From JAGWRA01 sp963711505 (GTDB lineage: Bacteria > Acidobacteriota > Vicinamibacteria > Vicinamibacterales > CAVVIG01), in contig CAVQEJ010000006.1 in NCBI GenBank assembly GCA_963711505.1, forward strand, positions 248,001 to 312,000: a DNA stretch of 64,000 bases. Direction: 5' to 3'. A program made the translations under genes and the position numbers. Shown piece after piece: positions 1 to 8,796 of the stretch (position 1 is the stretch's first letter; each line of letters begins with the position of its first letter). The notes beneath the pieces were generated by a model, which had not been told where the DNA came from, did no database searches, and worked only from the letters and a program-made list of their open reading frames with translations.

Positions 1-702
1 CTCGTCGCGGTGGCTGACGTCGTCCAGGGCCTGGATGAGCGCCGCGTGCGATAACAGACTGTAGTCATAGCCGCCGTACAGCACGCCATCCCAATCCGTT
101 CGGCGCGCGACCAACTCGTCGGCAATCGCCCGGGCGTAGTCCTTCTGACCCACGGCGAGCGCGGCCAGAATCTGGCTCGACACATCCCAGCCCGACAGGG
201 AGCGGCGGATGTTGATGTAGTAGTCCGCCAGATCCGTGCCTGTCGCAAACCGAGCCTGGACCCGGGCGTAGTCCTCCACAGCTTTCTGCGCGTACACCGG
301 GTTCCTTGTCGCGTCTGTCAGGTTGACGAGAAGGATTTCGTCATCGGCATACGGGCGCATCGTCGGATCCGCGTCGTATCGGCTGATCATCTGGTCGGCC
401 GCGCACACGACGCCGTTGAGATATGTCGGGTTCCTGATAACGGCGTAGGCGGCCAGGAGGCCGAGCGCGCTGGGCCCCTGGACGTTGCGGTAGGCAAGAC
501 CAGTCCCGACCAGCCATTCCCACGAACAGGCGTAGGTGCCGGAACCGGCGTCTCCATTCGTGTAGGTGCCTTCCAGGGCCAGCTGCCGATCAGCAGCCGC
601 CCGAATGGCGCTGTGCAGGGGGTCGGCGTTCTTCGCCATCAGCGGTTGCGCGTAAAGGACCGCCGCCACTGCACGATCGCCGAAGTCGCTATCACCGTCC
701 AT
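1..702 (-). CDS. Hypothetical protein, 3' end cut by window edge
   Basis: The minus strand reads without a stop from an ATG at 702 to the first base of the window, giving 234 residues; the C-terminus is outside. I do not recognise the family. Repeated stretches such as GPSALGLLAAYAVIRNPTY and SSQILAALAVGQKDYARAIA look like helical hairpins of an alpha/alpha-toroid protein, as in glycosidase-like folds, but no catalytic motif is visible. A purine-rich GAGGGAGGGG sits 5-14 bases before an out-of-frame ATG at 710, whose first codons look like the start of a signal peptide (MKRWTVIATSAIV) but stop after 24 codons. The true N-terminus may therefore lie in that frame with a one-base error. Gene reality is fairly sure, function unknown. 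Confidence 0.6.
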   Translation of the reverse strand, partial: MDGDSDFGDRAVAAVLYAQPLMAKNADPLHSAIRAAADRQLALEGTYTNGDAGSGTYACSWEWLVGTGLAYRNVQGPSALGLLAAYAVIRNPTYLNGVVCAADQMISRYDADPTMRPYADDEILLVNLTDATRNPVYAQKAVEDYARVQARFATGTDLADYYINIRRSLSGWDVSSQILAALAVGQKDYARAIADELVARRTDWDGVLYGGYDYSLLSHAALIQALDDVSHRDE

Positions 703-901
703 CGTTTCATGACCCCTCCCTCAAAGAGCCCTGGATATCAGCGTCAGGCATGCTACCACCAATACTGAAACGCACAAGGGCTCTTCCAGGAAAGGCCGTC
801 GCGGAGGACTGAACAGGCTCGGCGTTCGGGGGCGAAGGGGCGAAGAAAGAGGCGTGAGCGCGCGCGGACCGCCGCAGGTCGCGTAAGGCGGGCGCTGCGG
901 C
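703..901. other. Intergenic, 199 bp
   Basis: Gap between the permease stop and the start of the hypothetical gene, both read on the minus strand. It holds the Shine-Dalgarno-like GAGGGAGGGG just before position 710. I see no other gene, hairpin or repeat in it. Confidence 0.4.
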
Positions 902-2255
902 CTACTCGTATCGGAGCGACTCGATCGGATCCATCCGTGAGGCGCGCCACGCGGGCAGGAAGCCGCTGATGAGCCCCACCACGATCAGGATGCCCGACGA
1001 GATGGCGAGCAGCTCGAACGACAGCACGAGGTGGATGTCGGACACGCGGCTCTTGTCGTCGAGCAGCTCGGCGAGGAACGGGCGCGGGCTGAAGATCCAG
1101 ACCAGCACGTAGGAGACGAGCACGCCGACGGCGCCGCCGGCGAAGGTCGTCGTGAGCCCCTCGAGCAGGAACTGCATCAGGATCTCGCTGCGGCGGGCGC
1201 CGAGCGCCTTGCGGACGCCGATCTCCCGCGTGCGCTCGGTCACCGACACGAGCATGATGTTCATGATGCCGACGCCGCCGATCATCAGCGTCAGCACGCC
1301 GATGAAGCCGAGCACGAACTTCAGGCCGTTGGTGATGCCGCTGACGACCTGCAGGTTCTCCTCGGAGCCGTCCATCACCACGGCCCGCTTGTCGGCCGCG
1401 TTGTACCGGTAGCGCTGCGCCAGCAGCTGCCGCACCTCGGTCGTCGCCTTCGCCTCGAGCAGCGGCGTCACCGCCTGGAAGACGAAGACCCGCACGTGCT
1501 GGGTGTCCGTCAACTGATCCATCGTCGTGTACGGGATGAAGATCGACTGCTTGTCGGGCGAGAAGTAGCTCGAGAGCTGCACCTTGTCGGCCAGCACGCC
1601 GATCACGTCGTAGGGCTGTCCGGCGATCCGGATCGTCATGCCGACGGCCGGCATCGTGCCGAACAGCTTCTTCTGCACGTCGGTGCCGATGAAGGCCACC
1701 CGGCGATGCAGCCGGACGTCCTCGGGCGACAGGAACCGCCCGCCTTCCGCCGGCTTCTCGCTGCGCATCTCCCCGTAGTTCGGCGCTCACGCCGCGGATG
1801 GCGTAGGTGCCCATCTTCTGGCCGAACGCGGTTGGCAGCCGCGTGACGAACTCGGGGCTGGCGGCCCGCACGAACGGCAGCTCGCGCATGGCCAGCACGT
1901 CTTCCGGCTTCACCATCACCTTGCGGCCGGCGCGCTCGCCACCGGCCTGCATGCTCGTCTGGCTCGGCCAGCCGACGACGACGCCCTCGCCGAACGCGCC
2001 ATTGAAGCCGGCCACCAGCGCGCCGTGGAATCCGTTGCCGTACGCCAGCAGCATCACGACGCTGACGATGCCCCAGGAGATGCCGAGCATCGAGAGCAGG
2101 GCCCGCGTCCGGTGCTGCAGCAGGCCGTTCATCGCCTCGCGCACGATCTCCCGCAGCATCGACGGCGACCACAGACTGTCGTGGCGCCTCGTCCGGGTCT
2201 CGGAGGCCGTGGCGGGCCAGGCGGCGGCTTCGGCGTGGGTTCCGTTCGGTGCCAT
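902..2255 (-). CDS. MacB-like ABC transporter permease (frameshifted)
   Basis: Inner-membrane permease of the MacB/FtsX type, probably exporting a lipophilic substrate with the adaptor encoded upstream. The N-terminal half starts at ATG 2255 (MAPNGTHAEAA), carries one membrane segment (LLSMLGISWGIVSVVMLL) and the start of the periplasmic MacB_PCD domain. The C-terminal half carries the FtsX domain with three membrane helices, the motif TERTREIGVRKALGAR and the end MDPIESLRYE. The frames join at about 1778: removing one base gives the family-typical GVSAEYGEMRSEKPAEGGRF. It starts 2 bp after the next permease stops, so the two are translationally linked. The domain call is secure; whether the break is real is unknown. 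Confidence 0.85.
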
Positions 2256-2257
2256 GG

Positions 2258-3553
2258 TTACATCTCGTAGCGCAGCGCTTCGACCGGCGGCAGCTGAGCC
2301 GCCCGGCGGGCCGGGTAGGTGGCGGTGACGACGCCGATCAGCACGAGCGTGCCGATCGCCATCACGCCGGTCTGCCAGGAGACGATCATGCCGGCGAACC
2401 GGGCCGGCATCGGCAGCAGGTTGATCAGCCGACAGATGCCGAGGGCGACCAGCATGCCCAGGCCGCCGCTCAGCAGCGTCAGAAAGAAGCCTTCCAGGAA
2501 GAACTGGCGCTGCACGGCCCAGGTCGTCGCGCCCAGCGCCTTGCGCACGCCGATCTCCTTCGTCCGCTCCTTCACCGCGACCAGCATGATGTTCATCACG
2601 CCGATGCCGCCCAGCGCCAGCGTGATGAAGCCGACGATGGTGAAGAACTGCCGCATGTTGTCGATCATGCGGGCGAACAGCAGCGTCGACAGCGACGTGT
2701 CCCAGATCGGCACGGCGTCCTTGTCGTCGGGGTTGAAGCCCTTCCGGCGGGCGATGACGCCGCGGACCTCCTTCGCCAGCGGCCAGTCGATGTCCTCGAT
2801 GCCGCCCGTCCGCGAGTCGAGCACCTGCGGCAGCATGGCCACGACCCACGGCTGCGGCGCGACGATGATGTCGGAGAGCGTGCCGGGGTCGGCGTTCAGC
2901 ACCGGCAGGTCCTGCTGCATCGCCGAGAACGGCACGAAGATCTTGTTGTTGTCCGGCCCGCTGTAGTTGCTGTCCTGATCCTTCTTCCGGATCTTGCCGA
3001 CGACCGTGTACGGGATGCCGTTCAGCGAGACCTGGTCGCCCAGGGAGTTGCGGTCGCCGAAGAGCTGCTTCGTCATGTCGGCGCCGATGATGGCGACCCG
3101 GTGCACCTGCTTCTCGTCCTCCCAGTTCAGCGGCCGGCCGTACTCGAGATCGAGCGTCCGGATCTGCTGGTAGGCCGGCTCGACACCCTGCACCGACACC
3201 GAGGCCGAGTTGAAACGGCTCTTCACGCTGACGCCGTCGCGCTCGATCTCCGGGCTCACCACGGCGACCATCGGCGCCTGGGTCGCCAGCGCCCGTGCGT
3301 CGCCCACCGTCAGCGTGACCTTGCGGCCCGCCCGCTGGCCACCGGCCTGCATGCTGGTCCGGCCCGGAAAGACGATGGCGATGTTCTGCCCAAGCTCGCG
3401 CAGGACGTGCTCGTTCCCCAGCTGGAAGCCCTCGCCCGTCGCCCCGAGGACGACGATCGAGATCACGCCCCAGAGGATCCCGAACATCGTCAGGAAACTG
3501 CGGAGCTTGTTGGCTCTGAGGTTCTGCAGCGACTGGATCAGGGCTTCACGCAT
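2258..3553 (-). CDS. MacB-like ABC transporter permease
   Basis: Intact 431-residue permease, paralogous to the one that follows it. An N-terminal membrane helix (SFLTMFGILWGVISIVVLG, about residues 19-37) is followed by a large periplasmic MacB_PCD domain with the shared motif GRTSMQAGGQRAGRKV and by a C-terminal FtsX domain (VKERTKEIGVRKALGAT; end LPPVEALRYEM). Normal length for the family. It lies 4 bp behind the adaptor gene and 2 bp ahead of the second permease. Two different permeases in one operon suggests a heterodimeric transporter. No ATP-binding subunit is encoded next to them, so an ATPase must come from elsewhere or from outside the window. Confidence 0.92.
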   Translation of the reverse strand: MREALIQSLQNLRANKLRSFLTMFGILWGVISIVVLGATGEGFQLGNEHVLRELGQNIAIVFPGRTSMQAGGQRAGRKVTLTVGDARALATQAPMVAVVSPEIERDGVSVKSRFNSASVSVQGVEPAYQQIRTLDLEYGRPLNWEDEKQVHRVAIIGADMTKQLFGDRNSLGDQVSLNGIPYTVVGKIRKKDQDSNYSGPDNNKIFVPFSAMQQDLPVLNADPGTLSDIIVAPQPWVVAMLPQVLDSRTGGIEDIDWPLAKEVRGVIARRKGFNPDDKDAVPIWDTSLSTLLFARMIDNMRQFFTIVGFITLALGGIGVMNIMLVAVKERTKEIGVRKALGATTWAVQRQFFLEGFFLTLLSGGLGMLVALGICRLINLLPMPARFAGMIVSWQTGVMAIGTLVLIGVVTATYPARRAAQLPPVEALRYEM

Positions 3554-3557
3554 GAGA

Positions 3558-4751
3558 CTATCCCGGCAGCACCAGCTTCTCGCCTTCCTTCACGCCCGAC
3601 ATGACCTGGGTCTTCGTCCCGTTGCCGACGCCGAGCTTCACCGCCACGCGGCGGTAGCCCTCCTTCGTGTCGGGCGCGAGCACGTTGACGAACGGATTCC
3701 GCTTCGCGTCGTAGACCACGGCCGACTCGGGGATGATGAGCGAGTTCGGGAACTGCTGCAGCACGATCTCGGCGTTGGCCGTCATGTTCGCCCGGAGCTC
3801 GCGGCCCGGGTTGTTGATCGAGACCTTCACCTCGAAGGTGGTGACGTTGTCCTTCTCGGCGCCCATCGGGGAAATCTGGGTCACCTTGCCGTTGAAGACC
3901 TTGTCCTTGAAGGTTTCGACCCGGATGCGCGCCGGCTGGTTCAGCTGCACCTGGCCGATGTCGGCCTCGTCGACCTTGCCGCGCACGAACACTTCATTGA
4001 TGTCGCCGAGGGTCATCACGAGCGTGGCGTTCGCGCCCAGGTTGAGGATCGACGACACCGGGCTGCCGACCTCCACGTCGCGCGACAGCACCGTGCCGTC
4101 GATCGGCGCGCGGATCGTCGCGTTCGCCAGGTCCTCGCGCGCGCGGTCGGTGGCCGCCTGCGCCTGGGTCACCTGCGCGTCGGCCTGCGCCACCTTCGCC
4201 CGGCTGATGACGAGCTGCGACTGCGCCACGTGCTGCCGGTTCACCGCCATGTCGAGCGCGCTGTGCGCATCGTCCAGCGCCGACTGCGCGATGAGGTGCT
4301 GGCCGAACAGGTCGTTCGCCCGGTTGTACGCCCGGTGCGCGAACTCGACGTCGGGGCCCTCCGCTTCGATGCCGTTCTTCTTCAGCTCCGCCTGCGCAGC
4401 CTGCATGTTGGCACGCGCCGCCTGCAGGTTCGCCTGGGCCTCACGCAGGCTGGCCTCGAGATTCTCGCGGTCGAGCTCGGCCAGGATGTCGCCGGCCTTC
4501 ACCGTGTCGCCGATGTCGACCGGCAGGCGCTCGATGATGCCGTTCGCCTTCGACTTGATTTCGACCTTCGTGATCGGCTCGACCTTGCCCGTCGCCACGA
4601 CCGAACGCACCATCGTGTCGCGCGTGACGGTGACGATCTTGGAGGCGTCGATCGTCGAGCCGGCCCCGTCGAGGGTGACGTAGCCGTAGGCGGCGCCGAC
4701 CAGAATCAGGAGCCCGCCACCGGCGAGCGTGAGCTTGCGAGACCTTTTCAT
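3558..4751 (-). CDS. HlyD/MacA-type periplasmic adaptor protein
   Basis: 397-residue membrane-fusion protein that would link the MacB-like permeases to an outer-membrane channel. It shows an N-terminal membrane anchor (LTLAGGGLLILVGAAYGYV, residues 8-26), a split biotinyl-lipoyl-like domain (IKSKANGIIERLPVDIGDTVKAGD and IRAPIDGTVLSRDVEVGSPV), a long Ala/Gln-rich coiled coil between these halves (about residues 95-205), then beta-barrel and membrane-proximal domains ending KEGEKLVLPG. It is the first gene of the three-gene operon. The upstream gap 4752-4976 is shared with a divergent FHA gene and must hold its promoter. Substrate unknown. Confidence 0.92.
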   Translation of the reverse strand: MKRSRKLTLAGGGLLILVGAAYGYVTLDGAGSTIDASKIVTVTRDTMVRSVVATGKVEPITKVEIKSKANGIIERLPVDIGDTVKAGDILAELDRENLEASLREAQANLQAARANMQAAQAELKKNGIEAEGPDVEFAHRAYNRANDLFGQHLIAQSALDDAHSALDMAVNRQHVAQSQLVISRAKVAQADAQVTQAQAATDRAREDLANATIRAPIDGTVLSRDVEVGSPVSSILNLGANATLVMTLGDINEVFVRGKVDEADIGQVQLNQPARIRVETFKDKVFNGKVTQISPMGAEKDNVTTFEVKVSINNPGRELRANMTANAEIVLQQFPNSLIIPESAVVYDAKRNPFVNVLAPDTKEGYRRVAVKLGVGNGTKTQVMSGVKEGEKLVLPG

Positions 4752-4976
4752 ACCAACCTCGATGACAGTCGAATCCAGAGCCGCGACCTACATGGCTTGT
4801 GACGAGAAAATGGGGCGGGAAGTTCAGCGGGCGGGACTCGACCGGGATGGTTTCCGTGGGAAATCAGGCGGGAATGCCGGCCGGAGCGCCGCCGGAGCCG
4901 AAGGCCCGCGAAGGCAGTATCATAGGGGCCGTCGGCTCCCCCTTCGGGAGCCCTCTTCCGGCGACCGTCTCAGCGT
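4752..4976. other. Divergent intergenic region, 225 bp
   Basis: Lies between the adaptor gene (minus) and the FHA gene (plus), so promoters for both should be here. I could not pick a convincing -35/-10 pair. A short GC-rich inverted repeat (GGCTCCC CCTTCG GGAGCC, about 4934-4952) stands about 25 bp before the FHA start. Confidence 0.35.
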
Positions 4977-5273
4977 ATGTGGATTCTGGAAAGCACCGAT
5001 CAGCAGCCCGACGCCGCCCCGCTCACCTTCCGCCTGTCCCAGGGGGCGATCAAGACCATCGGGCGGGCCCCCCGGGCCGACTTCATCGTCGACATGGCCA
5101 CCGTCTCGCGCCTGCATTGCCGGCTGACCGCCGCCGGCGAGCAGCTCGAAGTCGTCGACCTCGACAGCACCAACGGAACGTTCGTCAACGACCAGCGCGT
5201 CCGGAAGGGACCGCTGGCGGCAGGCGACCGCCTCAGGGTGGGACGGGTCGAGTTCGGGGTGAAGAGGGGATAG
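4977..5273 (+). CDS. FHA-domain protein
   Basis: 98-residue protein made of a single forkhead-associated domain, which binds phosphothreonine peptides. Signature positions are present: GRAPRADF, the S-R-L-H of TVSRLHCRL and the TNGTFVND loop, with the usual closing strand LRVGRVEF. No other domain is fused, so it is probably a cytoplasmic adaptor reading Ser/Thr kinase signals; a kinase-like gene lies at 12.9-13.9 kb but no link is shown. The stop codon lies in a G-rich stretch with an apparent 7-bp period (about 5267-5287). Confidence 0.88.
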   Translation: MWILESTDQQPDAAPLTFRLSQGAIKTIGRAPRADFIVDMATVSRLHCRLTAAGEQLEVVDLDSTNGTFVNDQRVRKGPLAAGDRLRVGRVEFGVKRG

Positions 5274-5325
5274 GGGGACGGGGTGTCCGGTGACTGGACC
5301 CGCCTGGCTGATGGCCTTCGAGCGC

Positions 5326-5967
5326 CTACTGAAGGAATGGGTTGGTGCGCCGCTCCTCGCCGATCGTCGTCACCGGGCCGTGCCCCGGATAGACGACCGC
5401 ATCATCTCCGAAGGCGAACAGCACGTCCTTGATGGAATGGATGAGCGTGGCATAGTCGCCACCCGGCAGGTCCGTCCGTCCGATCGAGCCGGCGAACAGC
5501 GTGTCGCCCACGAAGAGCTGCTTGCCCTCCGTTCCCTTCGCACCCACCTGCAGGCAGACGCCTCCGGGACAGTGTCCGGGCGTATGATGCGGCCTCACTT
5601 CGTAGCCGCCGAACGTGATGACCTGCCCCGGCTCGTAGAAATGATCGACCGGCGGCTGTGCCTCGGCGTGCAGGCCGAACATCCGCGCCTGCTGCACGAT
5701 CGACTCGTACAGCGGCAGGTCGTCACGGTGGAGGTACACCGGCACCTTCAATACCTGCTTCGCGCGGCCGACGCCCGTAATGTGGTCCATGTGGGCGTGC
5801 GTCAGCAGGATATGGGTGACCGACAACTGGTTGGCGCGCACGATCTCAATCAGGTCGTCGACCTCGTCGCCCGGATCGATGACGACGGCCTGACGCGTCT
5901 GTTCGCACCCCAGCACGAACCCGTTCTTGAAGAATGGCTCCACGGCACGGACTTCAATCAGCATCAC
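5326..5967 (-). CDS. MBL-fold metallo-hydrolase (glyoxalase II-like)
   Basis: 213-residue metallo-beta-lactamase-fold enzyme of the hydroxyacylglutathione-hydrolase-like group. The binuclear zinc ligands are all visible: THAHMDH, HHTPGHCPGG, the Asp of GDTLFAGSIGRTD and the His of YPGHGP. Length fits the small bacterial subfamily that lacks the glutathione-binding C-terminal domain, so the substrate is uncertain; thioester hydrolysis is the family activity. Monocistronic, convergent with the FHA gene; its promoter faces the heptad array at 5991-6058. Confidence 0.9.
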   Translation of the reverse strand: MMLIEVRAVEPFFKNGFVLGCEQTRQAVVIDPGDEVDDLIEIVRANQLSVTHILLTHAHMDHITGVGRAKQVLKVPVYLHRDDLPLYESIVQQARMFGLHAEAQPPVDHFYEPGQVITFGGYEVRPHHTPGHCPGGVCLQVGAKGTEGKQLFVGDTLFAGSIGRTDLPGGDYATLIHSIKDVLFAFGDDAVVYPGHGPVTTIGEERRTNPFLQ

Positions 5968-5990
5968 TCCATATAATAGTTGATGCTTAC

Positions 5991-6058
5991 GGGCTACGGG
6001 CTACGGGCTGCGGGCTGCGGGCTGCGGCCCGAGCGCCGAGCACCGAGCACCGAGCGCC
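5991..6058. repeat. Heptad tandem array, two unit types
   Basis: Five units of GGGCTRC (5991-6025), then four of GAGCRCC (6031-6058), all with a strict 7-bp period. The array sits between divergent starts (MBL hydrolase and the receiver-like gene), so it lies in the 5' region of both. It belongs to the heptad-array class described in the findings. Confidence 0.85.
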
Positions 6059-6079
6059 GGCACCGAGAGGGAATTCTCC

Positions 6080-6427
6080 ATGATCCTCGCCGCCGTCGAC
6101 GACCTCATGTTCACGTCCAAGATCCAGGCGGCTGCCGGACCGCTCGCCGACGCGGTGACGTTCGCCCGCACTCCGGCGGACGTGACCGACAAGGCGAAGA
6201 GCCTCGGGCCCTCCCTGATCATCTTCGATCTGAACAGCACGCGGCTGAAGCCAATCGAAACGATCGCTGCGCTGAAGGCCGATCCCGATCTGCGTCACAT
6301 CCGGACGCTCGGGTTCGTCTCGCACGTCGACACCGACACGATCAAGGCGGCGCGCGCGGCCGGCATCGACGAGGTGCTCGCCCGCTCGGCGTTCAGCAAG
6401 AACCTGCCGGACATTCTCAAGGGCGCG
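6080..6427 (+). CDS. Receiver-like (response-regulator fold) protein
   Basis: About 116 residues with the alternating pattern of a CheY-like receiver: ILAAVDDLMF strand/helix, LIIFDLNSTRLKP around the usual phospho-acceptor strand, the switch region IRTLGFVSHVD and an ending helix. The classical acidic pocket near the N-terminus is VDD, and the Asp of IFDLN could accept phosphate. The terminal Lys expected after the fifth strand is not clear (DEVLARSAF). The frame runs without a stop into the next gene. Either the stop was lost to a base error or the two are fused. Confidence 0.6.
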
Positions 6428-7406
6428 ATGGCGATGACGGCTCCACTCTCCCTCCTCGACATCCTCGACCGCCCGCCGACGCATCCGCGACCACGTGCGC
6501 CGCACGCCGCTGGTGCGGTCGGCGTGGCTGTCGTCAGCCGCCGGCGTCGACGTCTACCTGAAGCTGGAGACCGTTCAGCCGACCGGATCGTTCAAGATCC
6601 GTGGCGCGTTCAACGCTGCGCTGGCGCTCGCGGAGCGGAGCGGCGGCGCGAAGCCGCAGCTCGTCACGGCATCCGCCGGCAACCACGGCCGCGCGCTCGC
6701 CTCGGCGGCCGCCGCGCTCGGCCTCCCGCTCATCGTCTTTGCGCCACGGACGGCGCCGCGCGCCAAGCTCGACGCCATCCAGGCGCACGGGGCCGAGCTG
6801 CGGCTCGAGACCGATTACGACGAAGCCGAGCGGCAGGCCAAGGCGCTGGCCGGCCGCGGCGAGGCGACGTTCGTCTCTCCATACAGCGACGTCGACGTCA
6901 TTGCCGGCGCCGGCACCGTTGCCGTGGAGATCTTCGAAGAACAGCCTGACGTCGGCACGATCGTCGTTCCTCTGGGCGGCGGCGGGCTGCTCAGCGGCGT
7001 CGCCATCGCCGGCCGCGCCATCTCACCGGAAGCGCAGATCGTCGGCGTCGAAGTCGAGGCCTCACACCCGTTCAACGACAGCCTGAAGGCGGGACGGCTC
7101 GTGGAGATCGAGGTCGGGCCGACGATTGCCGATGGCCTGGCCGGCAATGCGGACCCCGACACCATCACGTTCGACTACATCCAGCGGCTCGTGTCGGGCC
7201 TGATGATCGTCACCGAGCACGAGCTCCGCGCGGCCATGCGCGGACTGGTCTGGCAGGACCATCTGATTGCCGAAGGTGCCGGCGCCGCCGGCGCGGCTGC
7301 CGCCTGGAGCGGCAGAATCGACGCGGCCGGCCGCAGCATCGTCGTCATCATCACCGGCGCCAATATCGATCGGGACAAGCTGCAGGGCGTGCTCGACGAG
7401 GAGTAG
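6428..7406 (+). CDS. Threonine-dehydratase-like PLP enzyme (frameshifted near N-terminus)
   Basis: Fold-type II PLP enzyme, most like threonine/serine ammonia-lyase, which deaminates L-Thr to 2-oxobutyrate. The PLP lysine is in PTGSFKIRGAF, followed by TASAGNHGRALA (phosphate-binding Asn) and the glycine loop VPLGGGGLLSG. There is no C-terminal ACT domain, as in the catabolic or short forms (about 320 residues). The N-terminus SLLDILD is in the frame of the preceding gene. One extra C at about 6470 must be removed to read DARRRIRDHVRRTPLVRS. The start is ATG 6428 or 6434. Confidence 0.85.
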
Positions 7407-7415
7407 AGCTCACGG

Positions 7416-7847
7416 ATGTTCACGCGTGCCGCACACACCCGAATCTTTCCAGGCCCGATCAACGTGCCGCAAGAGGCGATGTACTGGAGGACGAGCGTCG
7501 ACAGTGCCGGCCACACGCTCTCCGGGGAGCACGAATACAGGATTCACTTCCCGCCGGGAGGGCTCCCGCCGAACGACGCGTTCTGGTCGCTGACCATGGC
7601 CGACGCGAAAGAACGCTTCGTGGCGAATCCGCTCAATCGGTACCTGGACGGCGATCGCTCCGGCCTCGCCGCGAGTGCGGACGGCTCAGTGGACGTCTAC
7701 ATCGAAAGCAACGCCCCATCGGGGCATGACTCCAATTGGCTCCCCGCGCCTTCGGGCCACTTCAGACTCTGGCTGCGCGCGTATCTGCCCGGCGCAGGCG
7801 TTCTCGATGGCAACTATGCGGTCCCGCCGGTGGTGAAGACTCGATGA
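7416..7847 (+). CDS. DUF1214 domain protein
   Basis: 143-residue protein matching the C-terminal (DUF1214) half of the DUF1254/DUF1214 family: YRIHFPPGGLPPNDAFWSLTMAD and the YLDGDRSGL region are typical. The biochemical role of this family is not established. It starts only 9 bp after the PLP gene and overlaps the next gene by ATGA at 7844-7847, so the two DUF genes are translationally coupled. In many bacteria the two halves are one protein; here they are separate and in inverted order. Confidence 0.8.
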   Translation: MFTRAAHTRIFPGPINVPQEAMYWRTSVDSAGHTLSGEHEYRIHFPPGGLPPNDAFWSLTMADAKERFVANPLNRYLDGDRSGLAASADGSVDVYIESNAPSGHDSNWLPAPSGHFRLWLRAYLPGAGVLDGNYAVPPVVKTR

Positions 7848-8425
7848 CAACGGCGCTCATGCGACGCGAGAATCTGCTCGTCTTCTGTTCTGTCGCGGTC
7901 GCGGCATGGTTCGTCATCATCTATTACTGGCCGAACATCCTTCTAAACGTGTACAAGAGGGCGGTTCGCACGAAAGGGTTCGAAGGACCAATCCCGATCA
8001 ATACGCTCGCCACCGCACCTGAAGCGATCTTTGCGGATCCTCTGCACCCGCCGGCGTCTGCCACAACGTTGGCGACTTCTGGCGTGAACCACGACACGCT
8101 TACGACCGCCGGCGTGTTGAATTTGAGGTATGGACCGCTCGTCCTGCATGTGCCCGAGATGGCGGGTCGCTACTACAGCGTGCAGCTCACGTCGCCGAAC
8201 AACACTGTCTTCGCCTACGTCGGCAAGCGCACCACAGGCACGCAAGCGGGCGACTATCTCATCACCGGACCGCGTTGGAAGGGACCGGTGCCGAGCGGGA
8301 TGAAGCAGATTTCGTCGCCTGACCATTCGGTGTTCGTCCTCGGCCGGACCCTCGTATACAGCGACAGCGACCTTCCGACGGCCTATCGTCTTGCAAGGCA
8401 GATTCAGGTCGCGCCGCCAGAGTGA
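7844..8425 (+). CDS. DUF1254 domain protein, membrane-anchored
   Basis: 193 residues. An N-terminal membrane segment (LLVFCSVAVAAWFVIIYYWP, about residues 11-30) is followed by a DUF1254 region (NLRYGPLVLHVPEMAGRYYSVQLTSPNNTVFAYVGKRT split over the middle). The start ATG overlaps the stop of the DUF1214 gene. The pair is less GC-rich than its neighbours, which may mean transfer. The predicted topology puts the domain in the periplasm; function unknown. Confidence 0.8.
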   Translation: MTTALMRRENLLVFCSVAVAAWFVIIYYWPNILLNVYKRAVRTKGFEGPIPINTLATAPEAIFADPLHPPASATTLATSGVNHDTLTTAGVLNLRYGPLVLHVPEMAGRYYSVQLTSPNNTVFAYVGKRTTGTQAGDYLITGPRWKGPVPSGMKQISSPDHSVFVLGRTLVYSDSDLPTAYRLARQIQVAPPE

Positions 8426-8534
8426 CGGCTGGCCGAACCGTTGACGGTGCAACGCGGCCAGACGCGGTCGTCGAACTCAGGCGGCTGGTCCAGAGCTGCC
8501 GATTGTGCCAAATATTGTCGAGGACGGTGCCGGC

Positions 8535-8765
8535 ATGGAGATGGCGCACCGAGAGCGATGGGAGGCGGAGATCGCGGAGATGCGGCGGGTGCTCGCCGGC
8601 TTCGCGATGAGGGAGGAGTGTAAGTGGGGAAAGCCCATCCGCTTCCTGCGGGGGCGAGGATCGTTCGCGGGCCTCGAACGCTGGCAGACGGACTACGTGC
8701 CGGTCTACGCCGCCTGGGCGGCGATCGTCGTCATCGTCTTTCCGCCGCTGTTCGGGTACATCTGA
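8535..8765 (+). pseudogene. DUF1801/YdeI-like N-terminal fragment
   Basis: The first 30-odd residues (RERWEAEIAEMRRVLAGF through EECKWGKP) match the start of DUF1801/YdeI-like proteins, whose hallmark is E-E-x-K-W-G-K-P. After that the expected domain is missing and the frame ends in an unrelated hydrophobic stretch (VPVYAAWAAIVVIVFPPLFGYI split by its helix). The full family protein is about 120-190 residues; this one is 76. I read it as a truncated remnant, though a genuine short membrane protein cannot be ruled out. Confidence 0.4.
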
Positions 8766-8796
8766 GAGCGGGCCTGGAAGGACGCCGCGCGGCGCT

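Noticed and set aside
687..710. Signal-peptide-like start MKRWTVIATSAIV at the head of the first gene
   Set aside because: It is out of frame with the gene and stops after 24 codons; kept only as a possible frameshift.
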